Shown here: positions 1 to 5,267 of the stretch, one piece after another
How the letters are laid out: every line of letters starts with the position of its first letter
How positions within the stretch are numbered: the stretch's first letter is position 1
Origin: DASZTU01 sp035547675
Lineage (GTDB): Bacteria; Pseudomonadota; Alphaproteobacteria; Rhizobiales; Devosiaceae
Direction of reading: 5' to 3'
Length of the DNA: 5,267 nucleotides
Assembly (NCBI GenBank): GCA_035547675.1
Contig: DASZUI010000184.1
Span: 1-5,267 of the forward strand
The notes under the pieces: generated by a model
What the model was told of the DNA's origin: nothing
Databases searched by the model: none
Seen by the model: only the letters and a program-made list of their open reading frames with translations
Translations under genes and position numbers: made by a program

Positions 1-62
1 GTCCGGGATGCTGGACGCTGGGTGCCCGGGGCGAGTAACGCCAGCCGAAAGCCTCCACGACC

Positions 63-89
63 TCATCCTGAGCTTGTCGAAGGATGGGC
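63..89. repeat. Short palindromic intergenic repeat
   Basis: CATCCT (64-69) and AGGATG (81-86) form inverted ends around GAGCTTGTCGA. This CATCCTGAGCTTGTCGAAGGATG pattern is a widespread intergenic repeat in alphaproteobacterial genomes (recognised from memory, not searched). It abuts the larger inverted repeat that begins at 89, so the two look like a composite. Confidence 0.55.
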
Positions 90-249
90 AGCGCGCGTTA
101 TGGATTCCGGCCTCCGCCGGAATGACGGCGTGGAGGAGGCGTGGTGGTGCCGCAAAGGCCGCGTAAGACCGCGGAGGATATGAATAGACGCGGCTCTATT
201 CCAAACCGGGTGTCATTCCGGCGGAGGCCGGAATCCATGGCGCGCGCTG
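89..249. repeat. 161-base inverted repeat with 38-base arms
   Basis: The left arm (89-126) and right arm (212-249) are reverse complements at 36 of 38 positions. The core is TGGATTCCGGCCTCCGCC on the left and its complement on the right. The two mismatches (T98, T99 against G240, G239) become U-G wobble pairs in a plus-strand RNA, so the transcript could fold into one unbroken stem. The 85-base spacer contains a smaller hairpin, CCGCG (159-163) TAAGAC CGCGG (170-174). No transposase is present and I see no clear target duplication, so this fits a REP- or MITE-like non-coding element. Confidence 0.8.
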
Positions 250-267
250 TGCGTTCCAGCCTTCCTG

Positions 268-287
268 CCGGCGGAGCCGGAACATGG
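268..287 (+). repeat. Decayed third copy of the repeat arm
   Basis: CCGGCGGAGCCGGAACATGG matches positions 218-240 of the right arm after loss of one G and of the bases TC. It contains the ATG at 284, the furthest upstream start of the downstream reading frame. That start is therefore probably repeat-derived and not the true start of the gene. Confidence 0.6.
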
Positions 288-307
288 TCGGCGTGGCACC
301 GAAAGGC

Positions 308-336
308 TTGGAACCGGGCGGCGGCGGCGTTACAAG
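308..336 (+). promoter_or_regulatory. Possible sigma-70 promoter for the DUF1275 gene
   Basis: TTGGAA (308-313) and TACAAG (331-336) are separated by exactly 17 bases. Each matches the housekeeping -35 and -10 consensus at four of six positions. Transcription would begin near 343, leaving a very short leader before the ATG at 356. A purine-rich AAGGGGCGGGGG just upstream could serve as ribosome site. The match is modest and could be chance. Confidence 0.3.
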
Positions 337-355
337 GGGCGGGGGACTCCCGGAC

Positions 356-1063
356 ATGCTGGTTCGCGAAGGCGATCAACGGACGATCGATATCGACATC
401 CGCCTGGCGGCGCTGCTTGCCGGAATCGCGGGCGCGCTGAATGCGGCGGGGTTCGCGGCGGCGGGGTTTTTCTCCGCCAATATGACCGGCAATGTGTCGG
501 CTTTCTCCGAGCATCTGGGGCTCGGGCAGTTCGGGCCGGCGGCCACTTTCGGCCTGCTGATCGTGATGTTCATCAGCGGCGCCTTCATCTCCGGCCTGCT
601 GATCGAGGCAGGGCGCAAGCGGGGCGTGCTCGCCATCTATGCCTACAGCATTACCCTCGAGGCCATGCTGCTGGTGGCGCTCGGGCTTGCCGATCTGCTG
701 CTGCCGGCCGTGCCCAGCGGGACGGCGCTGGTGGTCGGGCTGAGCTTCGCGATGGGCGTGCAGAATGCGGCGACGACCCGCATCTCCAATGCGCGGGTGC
801 GAACGACCCATGTCTCCGGCATGGCAACCGATATCGCGCTGGCCGCCGCGGCGCTGGCGGCCTCGCCCGCCGAGCGCCCGGCCGCGCTGGCGCGGCTGCG
901 GCTCTATTTCAGCACCATTGCGGCCTTCCTCATCGGCGGCGTTTCGGGCGTCATCATCTATCAGCGGATCGGCGGCTATCTGCTGCTCATCTCCGCAATC
1001 ATGCTGTTCGCCATCGCGCTGCCCGAGGCGCGGCGGGCCGGGCGGATGCGCCAGGCCGCCTGA
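356..1063 (+). CDS. DUF1275 (YoaK family) integral membrane protein
   Basis: This 235-residue inner-membrane protein belongs to the DUF1275/YoaK family, whose function and substrate are not established. Family marks are SANMTGNVS after the first hydrophobic segment (residues 40-48) and MGVQNAATTRIS followed by VRTTHVSGMATDIALA (about 133-163). Roughly six membrane segments are visible, near 17-39, 61-84, 91-117, 121-141, 185-204 and 207-223. Full length agrees with the family. I chose the ATG at 356 because MLVREG followed by a short charged stretch is a typical family N-terminus and a GGGGCGGGGG stretch lies upstream. The in-frame ATG at 284 would add 24 Gly/Pro-rich residues and lies inside a decayed repeat. 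The gene is 78 bases upstream of the next plus-strand gene. A transporter-like role is only inference. Confidence 0.9.
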   Translation: MLVREGDQRTIDIDIRLAALLAGIAGALNAAGFAAAGFFSANMTGNVSAFSEHLGLGQFGPAATFGLLIVMFISGAFISGLLIEAGRKRGVLAIYAYSITLEAMLLVALGLADLLLPAVPSGTALVVGLSFAMGVQNAATTRISNARVRTTHVSGMATDIALAAAALAASPAERPAALARLRLYFSTIAAFLIGGVSGVIIYQRIGGYLLLISAIMLFAIALPEARRAGRMRQAA

Positions 1064-1082
1064 GGCGGCGCCGCCCCTTTTT
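1055..1082 (+). terminator. Possible intrinsic terminator at the DUF1275 stop codon
   Basis: GCCGCC (1055-1060), the stop TGA and GGCGGC (1064-1069) form one hairpin. GGCGGC (1064-1069) followed directly by GCCGCC (1070-1075) forms a competing one. TTTTT follows at 1078-1082. GC stem plus T-run fits rho-independent termination, but the stems are short, the two folds are mutually exclusive, and GC-rich repeats are common here. Confidence 0.4.
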
Positions 1083-1141
1083 CGCGGCGTCGCGGCCTGC
1101 CATAGTCGGCGCCTGGCTCGGCTTTTCTACCGGAGGACGGC

Positions 1142-2104
1142 ATGGCGCGGGTGGTGGTGATCGGCGGCAGCGGGCATGTGGGCACCTATCTGGTGCCGCG
1201 GCTGGTCGAAGCCGGCCATGAGGTCTTCAACGTCAGCCGCGGCCAGCGGCAGCCTTACACGCCCCATGCCGCCTGGAAGGCGGTGACCACGGTCGAAATC
1301 GACCGCGAGGCGGAGGAAAAGGCCGGCACCTTCGGCGGGGCGATCCGCAATCTCAATCCCGACATCGTCGTCGACATGATCTGCTTCACGTTCGAAAGCG
1401 TGGAGCACATCGTCGAGGCGCTGCGCGGGGAGGTGGGGCACTTCCTCCATTGCGGCACCATCTGGGTCTATGGGCACAATGCGGCGGTGCCGGCGACGGA
1501 GGACGATCCCAAGAACCCCTTCGGCAGCTATGGCACGCAGAAGGCGCAGATCGAGGATTATCTGCTGCTCCAGGCGCGCCAATACGGCTTCCCGGCAACG
1601 GTGTTCCGGCCGGGCCATATCGTGGGGCCGGGCTGGGTGCCGCTGAACCCGGCCGGCAATTTCAACTCGGACGTGTTTGCTACGATTGCGCGGGGGGCGC
1701 CTCTGACCCTGCCGAATTTCGGGCTCGAGACGGTGCATCACGTCCATGCCGACGATGTCGCGCAGCTCGTCATGCGGGCGATCGCCAATTGGAGCGCCTC
1801 GGTGGGCGAGGCCTTCAACGCCGTCTCGCCGCAGGCGGTGAATTTGCGCGGCTATGCCGAGGCGATGTATCGCTGGTTCGGACACGAGCCCGACATCGCC
1901 TTCCAGCCCTTCGATGCCTGGAAGGCGGGGCAGGAGGAGGCGGACTGGAAGGCGACGCTCGAGCACATCTCCCGCAGCCCCAGCCATTCCATCGAAAAGG
2001 CCCGCCGGCTCATCGGCTATGCGCCGCGCTATTCCTCGCTTGCGGGGGTGCAGGAGGCGGTTTCGTCTCTGCTGGCGCGCGGCATTATCGATAGCGCCAA
2101 GTAA
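1142..2104 (+). CDS. NAD-dependent epimerase/dehydratase family protein
   Basis: The 320-residue product is an extended short-chain dehydrogenase/reductase of the NAD-dependent epimerase/dehydratase type; substrate unknown. The N-terminal Rossmann fold has the dinucleotide-binding motif GGSGHVG (glycines 8, 11, 14) right after the first beta strand. The catalytic YxxxK is Tyr130-Gly-Thr-Gln-Lys134 in SYGTQK, with Thr106 in HCGTIWVYG or Ser129 as possible partner. RPGHIVGPG (156-164) and HHVHADDVAQLV (199-210) are typical of the sugar-nucleotide epimerase superfamily. No signal peptide is visible, so it is probably cytoplasmic. The start is secured by GGAGG at 1132-1136, five bases before the ATG. 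Neighbours do not reveal a pathway: no other sugar-nucleotide genes are present. It could act on a nucleotide sugar or on another carbonyl or hydroxyl substrate. Confidence 0.93.
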   Translation: MARVVVIGGSGHVGTYLVPRLVEAGHEVFNVSRGQRQPYTPHAAWKAVTTVEIDREAEEKAGTFGGAIRNLNPDIVVDMICFTFESVEHIVEALRGEVGHFLHCGTIWVYGHNAAVPATEDDPKNPFGSYGTQKAQIEDYLLLQARQYGFPATVFRPGHIVGPGWVPLNPAGNFNSDVFATIARGAPLTLPNFGLETVHHVHADDVAQLVMRAIANWSASVGEAFNAVSPQAVNLRGYAEAMYRWFGHEPDIAFQPFDAWKAGQEEADWKATLEHISRSPSHSIEKARRLIGYAPRYSSLAGVQEAVSSLLARGIIDSAK

Positions 2105-2213
2105 TTTCCCGCCGCCCTCTTCCGGTTGTCACAGAGCCGTTTTAGAGAGGGGCGCTTTCGTTCACCCGTCGTCGCGCCTCCGTCCGGAGCGCTCAAGTTC
2201 AGCGAGGATTTTC
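2105..2213 (+). promoter_or_regulatory. eno leader region with small hairpin and ribosome site
   Basis: This 109-base gap should hold any eno-specific promoter, but I could not find a pair of boxes with good spacing. TTGTCA at 2126-2131 has no matching -10 element at 17 bases. CTCC GTCC GGAG (2178-2189) forms a small hairpin that outer GCG/CGC bases can extend past one bulge. GAGG at 2204-2207 lies six bases before the eno ATG and is the likely ribosome-binding site. Confidence 0.35.
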
Positions 2214-3491
<1,278 letters not shown>

Positions 3492-3507
3492 ACGCACGCT
3501 GGCCGGT

Positions 3508-3621
3508 CCCCTCGCCCCTCTGGGGAGAGGGCCAGGGTGAGGGGTTCGTGCGCTCCGTCGTCATACCGCGTTGCTACCCCTCACCGCCCTGCCGGGCACC
3601 CTCTCCCCAGAGGGGCGAGGG
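3508..3621. repeat. Inverted repeat between eno and the convergent gene
   Basis: The left arm (3508-3544) is repeated in reverse complement at 3577-3621. The outer 23 bases, ending CCCCAGAGGGGCGAGGG on the right, match perfectly, as do nine inner bases (CCCCTCACC). Between them the right arm carries a few extra bases. Each outer arm is itself nearly palindromic. The element begins 17 bases after the eno stop. It resembles the CCCTCTCCCC-type intergenic repeats common in Alphaproteobacteria. It lacks a T-run on the plus strand, so it is not a classic terminator for eno, though it could stabilise the transcript end. Confidence 0.75.
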
Positions 3622-3660
3622 TTAAGAAAAAGGGCCATGCCGCACACAGCGGCATGGCCC
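3622..3660 (-). terminator. Strong intrinsic terminator of the EF-hand gene
   Basis: A perfect 12-base-pair stem, GGGCCATGCCGC (3632-3643) with GCGGCATGGCCC (3649-3660), encloses an ACACA loop. Read on the minus strand it is followed at once by TTTTTCTTAA (3631-3622), the textbook rho-independent arrangement, 28 bases after the EF-hand stop codon. On the plus strand only a weak T-poor tail follows, so it would stop eno transcripts less well. It also keeps the two convergent genes apart. Confidence 0.9.
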
Positions 3661-3688
3661 TCATCGTTTCCCGTAAGGGAAGCGCGGC

Positions 3689-4063
3689 TTACTTCAGCGA
3701 TTTGCCGAAGGCGGCGAGTTCGGCGTGGTTGTAGAAACCATCCTTGTTCGCATCGTATTTGGCGAAGACCGCCTTGGTGACCGACGGCCAGACCTTCTGG
3801 ATTTCGGCGAGCGAGATCTTGCCGTCATGGTTGGTGTCGAGGGCCTTGAAGGTCACGACCTTCTTGGCCGGAGCGGCGGCCGGCTTCGCGGCGGGCTTGG
3901 CCGCCGGCTTCATGGCGACGGGCTTCTTGGCGACCGGCTTGGCCATGGTCTTGGCGGCGGTGGCCGCCGGCTTGGCCGCGGTGGTCGTAGTGGCGGCGAG
4001 GGCCGGGGCAGCCGTCAGCGCGGCGAGCGCGACGAAAGCCGACGCGGTCAGAATGCGGTTCAT
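3689..4063 (-). CDS. Exported EF-hand protein with Ala/Lys/Pro-rich linker
   Basis: This 124-residue protein is probably exported and calcium-binding. Residues 1-23 form a signal peptide: MNR, a hydrophobic stretch, and an APALA-A cleavage site. Residues 24-68 are low-complexity Ala, Lys and Pro with KPAAKPAA-type repeats, about ten lysines and no acidic residue. Two canonical EF-hand loops follow: DTNHDGKISLAE (76-87) and DANKDGFYNHAE (104-115), with calcium ligands at loop positions 1, 3, 5 and 12 in both. The second has Tyr at position 8, where an aliphatic residue is usual. The start at 4063 gives a proper signal peptide and has GGAGA upstream. The frame also opens at 4105, but that would put 14 extra residues before the signal. 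A terminator follows the gene. Partner and physiological role are unknown; calcium storage, sensing or envelope binding are guesses. Confidence 0.9.
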   Translation of the reverse strand: MNRILTASAFVALAALTAAPALAATTTTAAKPAATAAKTMAKPVAKKPVAMKPAAKPAAKPAAAPAKKVVTFKALDTNHDGKISLAEIQKVWPSVTKAVFAKYDANKDGFYNHAELAAFGKSLK

Positions 4064-4311
4064 TCGGAAGTCTCCATAGTCTGCGAAGGGTGACGAAGGT
4101 GTCACGCCGGCGGGATCACCGGATGGCCCGGAAAAGAGAGGGCGTGCGTGGCCAAATCGGGTCCAAAATGTGGCAGAACAATGGCAACAGCGCTATTCGG
4201 CTGCGGCGGGGTGTCGCATATCTTCGGTTAATGTGTGCAGTTTGCCACGGGCAAAGTAATTCGTGTCGGGATGGGCACAGCGACGCAGTCTAGCGCGTGG
4301 ATTTACCTGTG
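4064..4311 (-). promoter_or_regulatory. Upstream region of the EF-hand gene
   Basis: This 248-base gap separates two same-strand genes and should contain the EF-hand promoter. I could not find a convincing pair of promoter boxes; TTGTGA and CTAGAC read leftwards near 4317-4288 with 18-base spacing are weak. Visible structures are GTGAC-N6-GTCAC at 4090-4105, close to the gene start, and a perfect TTTGCC ACG GGCAAA hairpin at 4241-4255. A 67-codon plus-strand frame here (4090-4293) looks spurious. Confidence 0.4.
4090..4105. repeat. Short inverted repeat GTGAC-N6-GTCAC
   Basis: Perfect five-base arms flank GAAGGT, 27-42 bases upstream of the EF-hand start codon. The position suits an operator or a leader hairpin. 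The half-site spacing (TGA-N8-TCA) differs from the TGTGA-N6-TCACA site of CRP-type regulators, so no regulator can be named, and arms this short can occur by chance. Confidence 0.35.
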
Positions 4312-4851
4312 TCACAATGCCGCAGTGAGGTCCCAATGCCGGTAGCAGGCCTTGATCTCCGCGAGGGACTTGAGTCGGAGCTGGGGAAAATCGCAGCCGG
4401 CAAGTAGTGCGGCATATTTGGCGCGCTTGCGCGGCTGCTCGAAGAGGATGTAGCTCAAAGGGCTCCATTTCAGCCGCTCCGGCGCGCCTTGGAGCGCACC
4501 GACCCGATGGCTGCCCTGCATGAGCGTGCGCCGGATATAGCGCAGGCCGGATGGAAGGGCGGCGGTATCGAGCCAGATGAGGCCGGTGGCGCGGGCGAGG
4601 CGCTGCGGCATGGCGATCGCGTAATTGCCTTCGACTACCCAGCTTTCGCCGGCGATGGCCGTGTCGTGCAGGGCGACGAAATCCTGCTGCGGTCGGGGCT
4701 GCCAGTCGGTATTGGGCAGGTGGTAGAGCTGGTCGAGATGGATGGCTGGGATGCCCAGCTTGCGCGAAAGGGCATCCGCGAGCGTCGACTTGCCGCCGTT
4801 CGAGGCGCCGATGATGACGATGCGCGGACCGAAGGCGGCGAGGGGGAGCAT
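4312..4851 (-). CDS. Adenylate kinase/FlaR-like P-loop NTPase
   Basis: The 179-residue product is a small P-loop nucleotide-binding protein resembling the adenylate-kinase-related family often labelled topology modulation protein or FlaR-like. Its true substrate is unknown. Visible marks are the Walker A motif GASNGGKS (15-22) after the first beta strand IVIIG, IHLDQLY (37-43) as in small-molecule kinases of this fold, SWVVEGNY (70-77), a hydrophobic strand with a terminal aspartate LIWLD (91-95), and an arginine-rich lid-like stretch RYIRRTLMQGSHR (104-116). The ATG at 4851 gives a normal family length and has GGAAG about eight bases upstream. The frame stays open to 5112, but the extra 87 residues translate an intergenic repeat and are not credible. 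No signal peptide is visible, so it is probably cytoplasmic. It lies upstream of the EF-hand gene on the same strand, 248 bases away, so an operon is unlikely. Confidence 0.88.
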   Translation of the reverse strand: MLPLAAFGPRIVIIGASNGGKSTLADALSRKLGIPAIHLDQLYHLPNTDWQPRPQQDFVALHDTAIAGESWVVEGNYAIAMPQRLARATGLIWLDTAALPSGLRYIRRTLMQGSHRVGALQGAPERLKWSPLSYILFEQPRKRAKYAALLAGCDFPQLRLKSLAEIKACYRHWDLTAAL

Positions 4852-4942
4852 GGGAAGTTCTTCCAGACGGCGTGCGGTCCATAGCGGAGTCCGGCGGTCA
4901 CCAAAAGGAGGATATGAAGGTGCAGGGGCGGTACCAGCGCGG

Positions 4943-5125
4943 CTCCCTCCCCCCTTGCGGGGAGGGACGCGGCAGCAGGGTGGGGGTACCCTCGCGCGCC
5001 GCGTTTGTGACTCACCCCCACCCGACCCCTTCGGGGCCACCCCTGCCTCTGCCGAGGCCTTCTCGGGGAAATCGCTCCACCGGAGCGATTTTGCTCCCCC
5101 TCGAAGCCCCACAAGGGGGAGGGAG
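4943..5125. repeat. 183-base composite palindromic repeat with nested hairpins
   Basis: The outer arms, CTCCCTCCCCCCTTGCGGGG (4943-4962) and CCCCACAAGGGGGAGGGAG (5107-5125), are near-perfect inverted copies with one extra C and one substitution. Inside are further inverted pairs: GGGTGGGGGT (4978-4987) with ACCCCCACCC (5014-5023); CCCC TTC GGGG (5026-5036); and a perfect ten-pair hairpin, AAATCGCTCC ACC GGAGCGATTT (5069-5091). The layout resembles intergenic mosaic repeats found in many Hyphomicrobiales. It fills most of the space between two minus-strand genes, beginning 91 bases upstream of the P-loop gene start and ending 13 bases past the next stop codon. Confidence 0.8.
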
Positions 5126-5138
5126 AAAGGGCAGTGCC

Positions 5139-5267
5139 CTACAAATCGAAGGTCAGGTTCAGCCGCTCGCTTTCCGGCCCGGACCGGAGTCGTCGACCCA
5201 ATACAGGTTGTGGCCGTCGAAGCCGTTGAAGGGGGTGCCCTTGCAGCATACGCCGGCGCGCGTTGTT
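5139..5267 (-). pseudogene. 3' end of an unidentified gene with apparent frameshift
   Basis: This is the truncated end of a minus-strand gene running off the right edge; I do not recognise the family. From the edge inward one frame reads CKGTPFNGFDGHNLYWVDD and then stops at 5159-5161 after SGPGRKASG. Its third codon positions are strongly G/C, as in real genes of this window. From about 5177 a different frame reads PESERLNLTFDL to a stop at 5139-5141 and also has G/C-rich third positions. The same frame upstream of that point is rich in A/T at third positions and looks non-coding. Joining the two parts gives a plausible continuous C-terminus, so one base appears lost or gained around 5175-5190. 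It may be a pseudogene or a sequencing error, or the gene may truly end at 5159. Confidence 0.45.

Larger units (their letters stand above)
1..355. other. Gene-free left edge made of intergenic repeats
   Basis: I see no convincing gene here. One plus frame stays open from the edge to 183, and a long minus frame crosses the region. Their translations simply read through palindromic repeats, giving peptides such as MDSGLRRND and HSGGGRNP that recur as false proteins wherever this repeat type occurs. Another plus frame stops at 34-36 and could be the tail of an upstream gene, but 11 codons are too few to judge. Contents in order: an unassigned GC-rich edge (1-62), a short palindromic repeat (63-89), a long inverted repeat (89-249), a decayed arm copy (268-287), and a possible promoter and ribosome site for the gene starting at 356. 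Confidence 0.7.

Noticed and set aside
1..60. Resemblance to the 5' part of bacterial RNase P RNA (GTCCGGG, then GGTGCC and GTAACGCC)
   Set aside because: The following sequence does not continue with the expected conserved RNase P elements and runs straight into an intergenic repeat. The similarity is limited to short GC-rich words.
89..249. CRISPR array or insertion sequence
   Set aside because: The repeats are inverted, not regularly spaced direct copies, and no transposase gene is present.
98..811. A 237-codon minus-strand open frame
   Set aside because: It lies antisense to the DUF1275 gene and its N-terminal part and tail translate GC-rich antisense and palindromic repeats. It has no recognisable domain.
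1127..1987. A 286-codon minus-strand open frame
   Set aside because: It is the complement shadow of the epimerase-family gene, whose own frame has clear NAD-binding and catalytic motifs.
1854..2213. A 120-codon N-terminal extension of enolase
   Set aside because: It overlaps the preceding gene in another frame, is Arg/Ser/Pro-rich, and the standard enolase N-terminus starts at 2214 with its own ribosome site.
4090..4293. A 67-codon plus-strand frame containing CAVCHG, a cytochrome c-like CxxCH
   Set aside because: There is no signal peptide, no further heme-protein feature and no coding-like character. A single CxxCH in a short frame is weak evidence.
4193..4882. A 229-codon minus-strand frame overlapping the P-loop gene
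   Set aside because: It is a frame-shifted shadow, rich in Arg, Pro and His, of the gene with the real Walker A motif.
4852..5112. An 87-residue N-terminal extension of the P-loop protein
   Set aside because: It translates the composite palindromic repeat into Gly/Arg/Pro-rich sequence and would place the Walker A motif over 100 residues in, unlike the family.

Overview
The window is high-GC bacterial chromosome with five complete protein genes and one gene end cut off at the right edge. The compact enolase, a DUF1275/YoaK protein beginning MLVREG, and several palindromic intergenic repeats of a kind common in Alphaproteobacteria suggest an alphaproteobacterium. It is most likely a member of the Hyphomicrobiales (a Devosia-like genome would fit), but this placement is inference from style and repeats, not from a marker search.

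Layout, left to right. Positions 1-355 hold no convincing gene. They carry a GC-rich unassigned edge, a short palindromic repeat (63-89), a long inverted repeat with 38-base arms (89-249), a decayed third copy of one arm (268-287) and a possible promoter. Three plus-strand genes follow: a six-pass DUF1275 membrane protein (356-1063), an extended short-chain dehydrogenase/epimerase-like NAD(P)-binding protein (1142-2104) and enolase, eno (2214-3491). Gaps of 78 and 109 bases separate them, so co-transcription is possible but not shown. A GC hairpin with a T-run at the first stop codon may separate the first gene from the second.

After eno the genes turn round. Between eno and the first minus-strand gene lie an inverted repeat (3508-3621) and a very strong intrinsic terminator reading leftwards (3622-3660). 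The minus-strand genes are a small exported EF-hand protein with an Ala/Lys/Pro-rich linker (3689-4063) and an adenylate-kinase/FlaR-like P-loop protein (4312-4851). A 183-base composite palindromic repeat (4943-5125) then separates the P-loop gene from the 3' end of another minus-strand gene (5139-5267), which appears to change reading frame near its end.

Functionally this is mainly housekeeping: enolase does glycolysis/gluconeogenesis, and the other genes have general family assignments with no visible shared pathway. I found no CRISPR array, transposase, tRNA or rRNA, toxin-antitoxin pair or defence system. The points most worth a second look are the repeats, the apparent frameshift at the right edge, and the architecture of the EF-hand protein.
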